Positions 1 through 5,826 of a stretch of DNA of 5,911 nucleotides are shown piece after piece. The translations under genes were made by a program, and so were the position numbers. The DNA is from Acidobacteriota bacterium. Lineage in GTDB: Bacteria; Acidobacteriota; Terriglobia; UBA7540. The notes below the pieces were generated by a model. That model was not told the DNA's origin, did no database searches, and saw only the letters and a program-made list of their open reading frames with translations. Location: NCBI GenBank assembly GCA_021789565.1, contig JAJYJL010000588.1, forward strand, positions 1 to 5,911, read 5' to 3'. The stretch's first letter is position 1; each line of letters starts with the position of its first letter.

Positions 1-1
1 C

Positions 2-958
2 GGGCCGGGCGATCCGAATTTTGGCACCTGGGGAAAGGGCGACATCTGGAGGCACGGCGGCGCAACGGCATGGATGCCCGGCACGTACGATCCGGAAACG
101 AACACGCTCTTCTGGTGCACAGGAAATCCCGGGCCGGACTTTGAGGGATCACAACGCCCTGGCGACAATCTGTATAGCGATTGCGTATTGGCGCTCGATC
201 CTGATACCGGCAAGTTGAAATGGTACTTTCAATTTACACCACACGATCTGTACGACCTTGATGCTGTCGAAACGCCTGTGCTGATCGATGGACGTTACAA
301 GGGCGAGCCCCGAAAGCTTCTGGTGCAGGCCGACCGAAACGGCTTCATCTACGTTCTCGACCGGACCAATGGGAAATTTCTTGAGGCAACGCTTTTTGAG
401 CCCTCTATTAACTGGGCCAAAGGAATTGATACCGAAGGCCGTCCGATTACTACCGGGGTAATTCCCACGCCCAACGGTACCCGAGTTTGTCCGGGCATAG
501 CTGGTGCAACCAACTGGTTCTCGCCTACTTATAATCCCCTGACGCACCTTTTCTATTTTTTGGCACTCCGCGATTGCAACTTGGCCCGCGCTAAGCCCGA
601 GCCTTTTGTAAAGGGCGAGAGCTATTACAACACGGGTGCTGAACAGATCCCCGGCGATAAGGGGAAAAAGACTCTCGTGGCTTTCGACGTTGATAGCGGA
701 AAGATTGCGTGGCGCTATCCTCAGGTGGGCGAAGGCCGTTCCTGGGCCGGAACCATGAGTACGGCGGGAGGCCTGGTATTCTTCGGAGACGACGCCGAAA
801 GTTTTGAGGCGATTGACGCGCGCACCGGCGCGCCGCTGTGGCACTTCAACACGGGGCAAAACATCCACGCCTCTCCGATGAGCTATGCCGTCGATGGAGT
901 ACAGTACGTTGCGATCGCCGCGGGAAGCGACATCTTCAGTTTCACGCTGCCGCATTGA
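2..958 (+). CDS. PQQ-dependent alcohol dehydrogenase (methanol/ethanol type), C-terminal part
   Basis: This is the last 318 codons of a periplasmic quinoprotein dehydrogenase; the N-terminal part lies upstream of the window (the family is usually 550-600 aa). Enzymes of this type oxidise an alcohol or aldehyde using PQQ and pass electrons to a soluble cytochrome c. Seen: beta-propeller tryptophan-docking repeats (ALDPDTGKLKW, AFDVDSGKIAW, AIDARTGAPLW), a Trp at 71-73 that matches the PQQ-stacking Trp by context, TGNPGP with the likely metal-binding Asn at 125-127, and DRNGFIYVLDRTNG with the PQQ-contacting Arg. HDLYDLDAV at 242-268 holds the predicted catalytic Asp (254-256). A second Asp (260-262) sits two residues later, as in lanthanide-dependent relatives. 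The protein ends right after the last blade (FSFTLPH), so it has no fused C-terminal heme domain and needs a separate cytochrome. The substrate cannot be told. The family is secure; the exact subgroup is not. Confidence 0.93.
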   Translation, partial: GPGDPNFGTWGKGDIWRHGGATAWMPGTYDPETNTLFWCTGNPGPDFEGSQRPGDNLYSDCVLALDPDTGKLKWYFQFTPHDLYDLDAVETPVLIDGRYKGEPRKLLVQADRNGFIYVLDRTNGKFLEATLFEPSINWAKGIDTEGRPITTGVIPTPNGTRVCPGIAGATNWFSPTYNPLTHLFYFLALRDCNLARAKPEPFVKGESYYNTGAEQIPGDKGKKTLVAFDVDSGKIAWRYPQVGEGRSWAGTMSTAGGLVFFGDDAESFEAIDARTGAPLWHFNTGQNIHASPMSYAVDGVQYVAIAAGSDIFSFTLPH

Positions 959-966
959 CGCAATTC

Positions 967-990
967 CGATTTGAGATGGTGATCAGATCG
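967..990. terminator. Possible bidirectional hairpin between convergent genes
   Basis: CGATTTGA at 967-974 pairs with TCAGATCG at 983-990 (seven Watson-Crick pairs and one G-T wobble) around an 8-base loop. It lies in the 24-bp gap between the two convergent stop codons and runs into the stop of the minus-strand PIG-L gene. No T-run follows on either strand, so it is not a canonical intrinsic terminator. A role in ending or insulating convergent transcripts is inferred from position alone. Confidence 0.35.
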
Positions 991-1861
991 TTGACTGGCC
1001 TGTTATGCCTGGGGATGAAAGGGATTCGGTCCGGCGGGCGCCGTAATCGGGCGGGAGCATCAGCGCCACCGCGTACTTGAAGCGGCTGCTGTCTTTCTGT
1101 CCGATTCTTGCCAGGCTGCCGCGGGCCACTGCCAGGCTCTGGTAGTAGTCGTCGTAGTGAAAGCCTGTCTCGCCTCGCCACATGGGGAAAACCTCGCAGG
1201 CTTTGACCCAGCGGTCAAAAACGTCACTCACATCCAGATAGATGTCCTGCCGGAAGCCCTCCGCGTCCTCCCAGTTTTCAGGGAACAGAAGTTTGCTGGC
1301 CGAATGGGCCTGAAGCTTTCGCTTGATGCCGGGAAGCCCAGCGTAGAAGATCGCGTCGTTGACAATGTTGTAGCAGGCGCGATGGTCTTTGTGGAAACTG
1401 CCTTTCCAATGCGTGATGATGATTTCGGGTCGATGCTGCCGGATCGCGTCACAGACAGCGAAGCGGGCTTCCTCGTTGTCGGGAACCTCGCCATCGGGAT
1501 AAGAAAGATAAGCGGTCCCGGCGCCCAGAATGCTGGCCGCCTTGTCAGTTGCTGCAACCTGCATCACCCCGTATTCCGCTGGAGAAATCGACGGATTGCC
1601 CCGCTCACCGTGAGTGAGATTGAGGAATATCCCCTTGCCTCCGGCATTTATTTGACGGGCCACCGCCGCGCCCATCGTGAACAAGGCGTCCCCCGGATGA
1701 GCAGCAATGGCCATTACCGTTCCGGAAGTGGGACTTTCACCCTTGTCGGCTGAACCTTCCGAAGCAGCGCCTGCCGGCCGGGCGGTGCCTGCGCCCATCG
1801 AGAACGCAGCCGCACCCATTCCCAATTCTTTCAAAATGTCACGGCGGGAATGATGCTTCAT
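983..1861 (-). CDS. Tat-exported PIG-L family deacetylase-like protein (HPGD variant)
   Basis: This 292-aa protein belongs to the PIG-L/LmbE family, zinc enzymes that remove N-acetyl or other acyl groups from amino sugars and related compounds. The N-terminus MKHHSRRDILK is a twin-arginine signal, followed by a small-residue hydrophobic stretch to about residue 33, so the protein should be exported folded. The Rossmann-like fold begins with VMAIAAHPGDAL (about residues 49-60). Family members normally read AHPDDE: His55 and Asp58 keep two zinc ligands, but the usual catalytic-base Asp is Gly57. The second motif, HKDH (157-160), keeps both histidines. The gene starts 37 bp after the stop of the PLP-enzyme gene, so the two probably share a transcript. 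Its start has only a weak purine-rich site (GGAAAGTGAAAG), consistent with translation within an operon. It may be an atypical deacetylase or have changed chemistry; the substrate is unknown. Confidence 0.88.
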   Translation of the reverse strand: MKHHSRRDILKELGMGAAAFSMGAGTARPAGAASEGSADKGESPTSGTVMAIAAHPGDALFTMGAAVARQINAGGKGIFLNLTHGERGNPSISPAEYGVMQVAATDKAASILGAGTAYLSYPDGEVPDNEEARFAVCDAIRQHRPEIIITHWKGSFHKDHRACYNIVNDAIFYAGLPGIKRKLQAHSASKLLFPENWEDAEGFRQDIYLDVSDVFDRWVKACEVFPMWRGETGFHYDDYYQSLAVARGSLARIGQKDSSRFKYAVALMLPPDYGARRTESLSSPGITGQSTI

Positions 1862-1898
1862 GCGCTTTCACTTTCCGGCGTTGTCGTTGTAGCGTTGA

Positions 1899-3179
1899 TC
1901 AGGCTGCGGCAGCTTTGGAGAGGACTTCGTGTAGCCGTCTGGCAACAACTGTATCCTCGCCTGGCTGCATCATCCAGACGCCTACGACAATTCCATTCGG
2001 ACCCGGCACGACGCCTTTCATCAGGCTTTCCTTCTCGCTGCCCGTGGCGGGATTCAGCGCGATGCTTGGTGTTCCCTCGATCAATTCGGTTTGCACGTCG
2101 TTGGCCGGGATCTTCAGCCGGTTCATATCATAATTGATCAGCAGATGTGGGACGTTGTTGGCAACCGGGGGAACAAAGATCTGGGTTTTGACCGAAGGAA
2201 GTTTCTCCACTGCAGCAGCAATCAATTCAGCGCGCTTCTGGAACTCCGCCCGCATTTCGGTTTCATCCTGATCGAGAAACCAGTCCACTGCTGCCACGAG
2301 GCCGACGATCTGTTCCTTTGAAACCTTCATGCCGCGTCCGACGGTGTCACTGTAAGGATTGTTGTTCATCGCCGCCGCTTCCACCAGATCTTTTCTTCCC
2401 AACAGCAGGCCGCTGTTTTGCGGGCCGCGCAATCCTTTGCCGCCGGAAAACTGTACCAGGTCAAAACCCATTTGCGTGTATTCCCACAAGCGCGACTTGG
2501 GAGGCACGTCGGCGGCCGCGTCGTTGGAGGCTGGCACGCCGTGCTTGTGCGCAATGCGGATCCAGTCTTCGCGGCTGATCTGCCCGCCCTGTGCGGCATT
2601 GAAGAAGTGCGCCATGGCGGTTCGTGGAGAGAAGGCGCGGTCATAGTCTTCCAGCGTCTCAACCTCCACCATTTTCACACCGCAGCAACGAATGGCATGG
2701 TCGTATTCGTAGCGATGCGCGCGCTGGATCAGCACTTCATTGGGCAATTCGGACATATCAGTGGGCACATTGAGTATTGCCCGCTCTCTTCCCCGCGTGA
2801 TGCAGGCCGCCGTAGACAACGTCATCGCCGAGGCCGCCCCGTCGCTGACCAGCGCGGCTTCGCAGTGTAATTTCCGGGCCAAGTACTCACCCGCAGCTTT
2901 CTGCAAGTCGATCAGGTTCACCGGCGATAGTGCCGCCCGGTCAACGGCCGCCCGCACCGCCGGCGGCATAATCGAGGCGGTCAGATAGGTGTAGGTTCCG
3001 GCTGCATTGATGAACGGTCTCAGATTCAGCTTCGAGTAGTAATCTTCTCCCTCATTCATTTCGTGTTCCTGTGGTCTTGCGTCTGCTTCAGAGGCCCCCA
3101 GAGGCAGCATTGTGGATGCGGCAAGCACGCTGCCTCCGCGTGAGAAAAACTTTCGTCGAGAAAGTAGGTCGTTGGGCAT
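1899..3179 (-). CDS. Tat-exported SelA/DgaE-like PLP-dependent enzyme
   Basis: This 426-aa fold-type I PLP protein resembles the SelA-like group that includes D-glucosaminate-6-phosphate ammonia lyase (DgaE). Seen: PFINAAGTYTYL near the N-terminus; the phosphate-region segment VSDGAASAMTLSTAA; NDAAADVPP with an Asp suited to the PLP ring nitrogen; and FSGGKGLRGPQNSGLLLGR, whose Lys (codon 2436-2438, residue 248) is the predicted Schiff-base lysine. The C-terminal small domain is complete. The start at 3179 is chosen because GAGAGG (3187-3192) lies 7 bases upstream; an in-frame ATG at 3206 would add nine residues but has no good ribosome site. From that start the protein begins MPNDLLSRRKFFSRGG, a clear twin-arginine signal, with a hydrophobic stretch to about residue 29. 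Export is unusual for this family. It is the first gene of the minus-strand operon with the downstream PIG-L gene. The reaction is likely ammonia elimination from an aminated sugar acid or amino acid, but racemase, lyase or aldolase chemistry is possible. Confidence 0.88.
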   Translation of the reverse strand: MPNDLLSRRKFFSRGGSVLAASTMLPLGASEADARPQEHEMNEGEDYYSKLNLRPFINAAGTYTYLTASIMPPAVRAAVDRAALSPVNLIDLQKAAGEYLARKLHCEAALVSDGAASAMTLSTAACITRGRERAILNVPTDMSELPNEVLIQRAHRYEYDHAIRCCGVKMVEVETLEDYDRAFSPRTAMAHFFNAAQGGQISREDWIRIAHKHGVPASNDAAADVPPKSRLWEYTQMGFDLVQFSGGKGLRGPQNSGLLLGRKDLVEAAAMNNNPYSDTVGRGMKVSKEQIVGLVAAVDWFLDQDETEMRAEFQKRAELIAAAVEKLPSVKTQIFVPPVANNVPHLLINYDMNRLKIPANDVQTELIEGTPSIALNPATGSEKESLMKGVVPGPNGIVVGVWMMQPGEDTVVARRLHEVLSKAAAA

Positions 3180-3186
3180 TGGATTG

Positions 3187-3192
3187 CCTCTC
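3187..3192 (-). promoter_or_regulatory. Ribosome binding site deciding the PLP-enzyme start
   Basis: GAGAGG on the minus strand lies 7 bases before the ATG at 3177-3179. The alternative in-frame ATG at 3204-3206 has no comparable site, so the shorter protein is preferred. That choice puts the twin-arginine motif at residues 8-9. Confidence 0.7.
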
Positions 3193-3311
3193 GTATCGGA
3201 TTCCATCGGTCAGGTTCGGCTGAAAGATCCTGCATGACCTTCTTTCAATCGTCTTGCAAGATCGTGTTCAGAGCACAAAAACAGCCCAGAATCGACGCAG
3301 GAGAATGTGTT

Positions 3312-3371
3312 GGAAGGGCCGCTTCGCGGGTTAATCGGAAGAGGTTCGTTCCCGGTACCTGCGGCCCTCCC
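3312..3371. repeat. Imperfect inverted repeat in the divergent spacer
   Basis: GGAAGGGCCGC (3312-3322) pairs with GCGGCCCTCCC (3361-3371) at 10 of 11 positions across a 38-base loop. The loop can form a further inner CGGG/CCCG pairing (3327-3330 with 3351-3354). It lies about 130 bases upstream of the PLP-enzyme start. No T-run follows on either strand. It could be a protein-binding site or a structured 5' leader of the minus-strand operon; it could also be chance pairing in GC-rich DNA. Confidence 0.4.
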
Positions 3372-3789
3372 GCCGTGCTTAAGAAGCCACTAAAGCCGCC
3401 AATTGAGACTTCTGACTTCACGCACGAGTAGCCTCTGGGAAAAACACTAAGCCGGATGTCCATCGCCGCAAAGTCGCCCTGGAATCATTCGGCATCTTTC
3501 TTCGGCCTGTCCTGAACTACGCTTAACTTACTCTCCTGCTTGGGGTAGGTCAAGTGATTATCCTGCATGTTTTTGGCCGGAATGCTTCTGGCCCAAGCTT
3601 GCTTAATTCTCTAAACCGGCAACAGGGGTTGATGCGTCAGGAAACGCGGATCAGTGGCTCTTGTAGCTGCATTTTTCAGTGCACAGTTTCTCAAAAGGGT
3701 AGTATTGTTGCACAGTCCTGGAATCGCTATCGGAAAGGAACTTCCCTGTTTTGCGAGGTTCAAGTAAGCAGAGATCTAAACAGGCCAAC

Positions 3790-3794
3790 AGGAG
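3790..3794 (+). promoter_or_regulatory. Ribosome binding site deciding the second PIG-L start
   Basis: AGGAG lies 5 bases before the ATG at 3800-3802. This fixes the start inside a longer open frame that reaches back to 3554, and it places a twin-arginine signal at the N-terminus. Confidence 0.8.
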
Positions 3795-3799
3795 CCACC

Positions 3800-4813
3800 A
3801 TGAACATCAAAAGGCGGGAATTTATCGGCGGCGCGCTGGCGGGCAGCGCGATGGGGTTGCCGTTCGCGAGCGACGCGGAGAAAAGCCCGATGGAGGACGG
3901 AAAGAGAGAGCAGCTCTACCGGACGGAAGATGAGGTTGTTATTGAAAGGACGGCATCCGGGCAGCCCCACGCCGGAAAGGTGCTGGCAGCCATCCAGCCG
4001 CACGTTGATGACATCGCGATTTTTGCCGGGGGCACGGTGGCAAAACTGATCAAGGAAGGCCACGCGGGCTACCTGATCCGCACGACGAATGACGAAATGG
4101 CCGGCGCTGGGACTACCGGAGAGACCGTGCTACACAACGAGATTGACAATGAGGCGGTGGCCAAGGCGCTGGGCCTCAAGAAGACTTTCAACCTTGAATA
4201 TCGAAACCATTGCATGGACAGTGAGCCCTTGCAGGATTTCCGTGGCCGCCTCATTTTTCTGTTTCGCATGTTGAAGGTGGATACGGTGATTTCTTACGAT
4301 CCCTGGGGCATCTATGAAGAAAATCCCGACCATTACGTCACCGCAAAGATGGTGGAAGCGGCTTGCTGGATGGCCGGAATGAGCAAGGACTATCCCGAGC
4401 AATTGGAAGCGGGTCTGGAGCCGCACGGCGTGCAAGAGAAGTATTATTTTGCGCGCGGGCCACAACTGGTGAACCGCATTGTGGACATTAGTCCGTACAT
4501 CGACCAGAAGGTTGCCGCCAACGTGGCGATCGTTACTCAGGGGCCGGGAGGAAACAACGGTGCCCGGTTGAGGCAGCAGCTTGCAGCGAAGGGCAAACGG
4601 CTGCCCATACTTGGGGACGATGACGACACCGCAAATCGCGAGTACTTTAAGCACATCGTCCTGGACTTCGACTCGAAGGCGCTCAGAGGAGTTCCCTCAG
4701 ACCGGGAACTCGGCCAGAAGCATGGACTGGAGTGGGCGGAGGCCTTCCATTACATTGGGCCTCCGGAGTCGAAGCTGGATCAGTACGTCGCGGAACACCA
4801 GAAACCGCTTTAG
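3800..4813 (+). CDS. Tat-exported PIG-L family deacetylase (HVDD...NPDH variant)
   Basis: This 337-aa PIG-L/LmbE protein has the N-terminus MNIKRREFIGGALAG, a short twin-arginine signal leading into a small-residue stretch, so it is predicted to be exported. The core begins VLAAIQPHVDDIAIFAGG (residues 61-78). His68 and Asp71 fit zinc ligands and Asp70 the catalytic base, so this motif is intact. The second motif is NPDH (175-178) instead of HPDH: the zinc-binding His178 is kept but the first histidine, which assists catalysis in characterised members such as MshB, is Asn175. The family's usual reaction is hydrolysis of an N-acyl group, commonly on an amino sugar. The protein is only distantly similar to the PIG-L protein at 983-1861, so the two are not a recent duplication. 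The next gene, for an exported cytochrome c, begins 14 bp after its stop, which suggests co-transcription. Family assignment is firm; substrate is unknown. Confidence 0.9.
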   Translation: MNIKRREFIGGALAGSAMGLPFASDAEKSPMEDGKREQLYRTEDEVVIERTASGQPHAGKVLAAIQPHVDDIAIFAGGTVAKLIKEGHAGYLIRTTNDEMAGAGTTGETVLHNEIDNEAVAKALGLKKTFNLEYRNHCMDSEPLQDFRGRLIFLFRMLKVDTVISYDPWGIYEENPDHYVTAKMVEAACWMAGMSKDYPEQLEAGLEPHGVQEKYYFARGPQLVNRIVDISPYIDQKVAANVAIVTQGPGGNNGARLRQQLAAKGKRLPILGDDDDTANREYFKHIVLDFDSKALRGVPSDRELGQKHGLEWAEAFHYIGPPESKLDQYVAEHQKPL

Positions 4814-4817
4814 ATAG

Positions 4818-4823
4818 AAGGGG
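4818..4823 (+). promoter_or_regulatory. Ribosome binding site for the cytochrome c gene
   Basis: AAGGGG lies 4 bases before the ATG at 4828, directly after the stop codon of the PIG-L gene. It favours this start over the in-frame ATG at 4888, which has only a poor GGG just before it, and over the earlier ATG at 4732 inside the PIG-L gene. Confidence 0.6.
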
Positions 4824-4827
4824 TGGG

Positions 4828-5745
4828 ATGTCTTGTTTGAATCGGCTGCCGCGTGGAACGGCGAAGGGCAATGAGCCGACTTCCGGGATGTTGCGCCCCA
4901 TTGGCCGGTACGCTGCAGCGATTGCCGTATTTGCTTTCCTGTGCGCGACCGCTCTGTCTGTTTCAACGATGTGCTTTGGTCAGCAGGCTCGGGCCGGCGA
5001 CGGGCGGGGCGCCACGCATGCCCTCGACAAGGGGAAGCAGTCCTTTGCAACGCGTTGCGCGCCGTGCCACGGGCTCGACGGGCGTGGCGGTGAACGCGCC
5101 GTCGGGATTATTAATACTGCGTCTGCGGCGGCGCGGACGGACGAGGCGCTTGCCTCGATCATTCGCAGCGGCATACCGGACAAGGGGATGCCCTCCTTCG
5201 GCTTCCTGACGGCGCAACAAATTATGGAGATTGTCCGATACGTTCATGAACTGCGTGGCGCCGGCAATACGGCGAACCTGAAGGGAGATCCCTCGGCAGG
5301 AGCAAAGCTGTTTTTTGGCGAAGCCCATTGCTCCGATTGCCACATGGCGGGCGGCAAAGGCGGTTTTATTGCATCCGACTTGTCGGAATTCGGCCGCACG
5401 CACTCGGAAAAGGATATCCGCCAGATTATCGTGCACCCTGATAACGCTGATGAGACGCGGTCGCAGCGGGTCACGGTTGTTACGAACTCGGGACAAAACT
5501 TTTCGGGCCTGGTCCGGAATGAAGACAACTTTTCTATCGTGCTGCTCGGTGAAGACGGCGCGTTTCATCTTTTGATGAAGTCTGATATTGCACGGATTAC
5601 GCGCGAGCCGCGATCAATCATGCCTGGCGATTACGGGAGAAGGCTGAGTACAAGGCAACTGGACGATCTTGCCAGTTTTCTGGTTCTTGGTGCAGCATAC
5701 AAGGGTTCGCAGACCAAGAGTTCGGGTGCGCAACATTCTGAATGA
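4828..5745 (+). CDS. Exported diheme cytochrome c with an insertion in the second heme domain
   Basis: This 305-aa periplasmic electron carrier is a plausible acceptor for a PQQ dehydrogenase. Residues 1-56 form an extended n-region, a hydrophobic core (AAAIAVFAFLCATALSV) and a likely signal peptidase site after QARA. Starting at 4888 instead would give a more typical signal peptide and 285 aa. Heme domain 1 has CAPCH (77-81; DNA 5056-5070) and the likely axial Met121 in GMPSF. Heme domain 2 has CSDCH (168-172; 5329-5343) and likely axial Met265 in SIMPGDY. Between the second CXXCH and its Met is a beta-rich stretch (about 214-260, from RVTVVTNSG to SDIARITRE). This recalls the heme-binding domains of large Planctomycetes/Verrucomicrobia-type cytochromes. 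There is no lipobox, so it is probably soluble or held by an uncleaved signal. It is probably co-transcribed with the upstream PIG-L gene. Confidence 0.9.
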   Translation: MSCLNRLPRGTAKGNEPTSGMLRPIGRYAAAIAVFAFLCATALSVSTMCFGQQARAGDGRGATHALDKGKQSFATRCAPCHGLDGRGGERAVGIINTASAAARTDEALASIIRSGIPDKGMPSFGFLTAQQIMEIVRYVHELRGAGNTANLKGDPSAGAKLFFGEAHCSDCHMAGGKGGFIASDLSEFGRTHSEKDIRQIIVHPDNADETRSQRVTVVTNSGQNFSGLVRNEDNFSIVLLGEDGAFHLLMKSDIARITREPRSIMPGDYGRRLSTRQLDDLASFLVLGAAYKGSQTKSSGAQHSE

Positions 5746-5760
5746 TGGTCATGGAGACTT

Positions 5761-5784
5761 GTTATCTCCGGACCGGTAACTTTT
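5761..5784 (+). terminator. Weak intrinsic terminator or attenuator after the cytochrome gene
   Basis: GTTATC (5761-5766) pairs with GGTAAC (5775-5780) around an 8-base loop, with one G-T pair, and TTTT follows at 5781-5784. It lies 15 bases after the cytochrome stop codon. The stem is short and the T-run brief, so termination may be partial. The same bases can take part in another pairing: TCTCCGG (5765-5771) with CCGGAGA (5807-5813). Confidence 0.35.
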
Positions 5785-5814
5785 AAGACGGTTGTTGCAG
5801 CCGCAACCGGAGAC

Positions 5815-5820
5815 GGAGGG
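5815..5820 (+). promoter_or_regulatory. Ribosome binding site of the last, partial gene
   Basis: GGAGGG lies 6 bases before the ATG at 5827. It supports that start over the in-frame ATG at 5869, where the nearest purine run (AAAGGGG, 5851-5857) is 11 bases away. A GTG sits directly upstream at 5824 but is too close to the site. Confidence 0.65.
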
Positions 5821-5826
5821 CCCGTG

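Larger units (their letters stand above)
3180..3799. other. Divergent intergenic region, no convincing gene
   Basis: This 620-bp stretch separates two divergently transcribed groups and should hold both promoters. The short open frames here lack good ribosome sites and recognisable protein motifs. The frame of the downstream PIG-L gene stays open back to 3554, but the translated extension is not protein-like and would bury the Tat signal. No strong -35/-10 pair was found. The best plus-strand match is TTGTTG (3705-3710), a 17-base spacer and TATCGG (3728-3733), only three of six consensus bases in each box. A sigma-54-like GG/GC pair near 3587-3602 has the wrong spacing. An imperfect inverted repeat lies at 3312-3371. 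Confidence 0.7.

Noticed and set aside
149..955. A 268-codon open frame antisense to the PQQ dehydrogenase
   Set aside because: It lies opposite a strongly supported coding frame, has no domain motifs and no good ribosome site; long antisense frames are common in GC-rich genes.
1157..1753. A 198-codon plus-strand frame opposite the first PIG-L gene
   Set aside because: The minus-strand frame has the Tat signal and both PIG-L motifs; the plus-strand translation has no recognisable features.
3330..3372. GGTTCGTTCCC resembling a tRNA T-arm, perhaps a tRNA remnant or attachment site
   Set aside because: The conserved A after TTCG is absent, the stem does not pair, and no acceptor stem or CCA follows.
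3234..3463. Small open frames on both strands in the divergent spacer
   Set aside because: No convincing ribosome sites, no motifs, and the two overlap on opposite strands, so neither is favoured.
3587..3602. TGGCCC...TTGCTT resembling a sigma-54 promoter
   Set aside because: The GG and GC elements are one base too close, and the -24 element has a mismatch.
3554..3799. An 82-codon in-frame extension upstream of the second PIG-L gene
   Set aside because: The extension is not protein-like, would place the twin-arginine signal inside the protein, and the strong AGGAG site sits directly before the ATG at 3800.
4130..4654. A 174-codon minus-strand frame opposite the second PIG-L gene
   Set aside because: The plus-strand frame carries the zinc motifs and a good start; the antisense product shows nothing recognisable.
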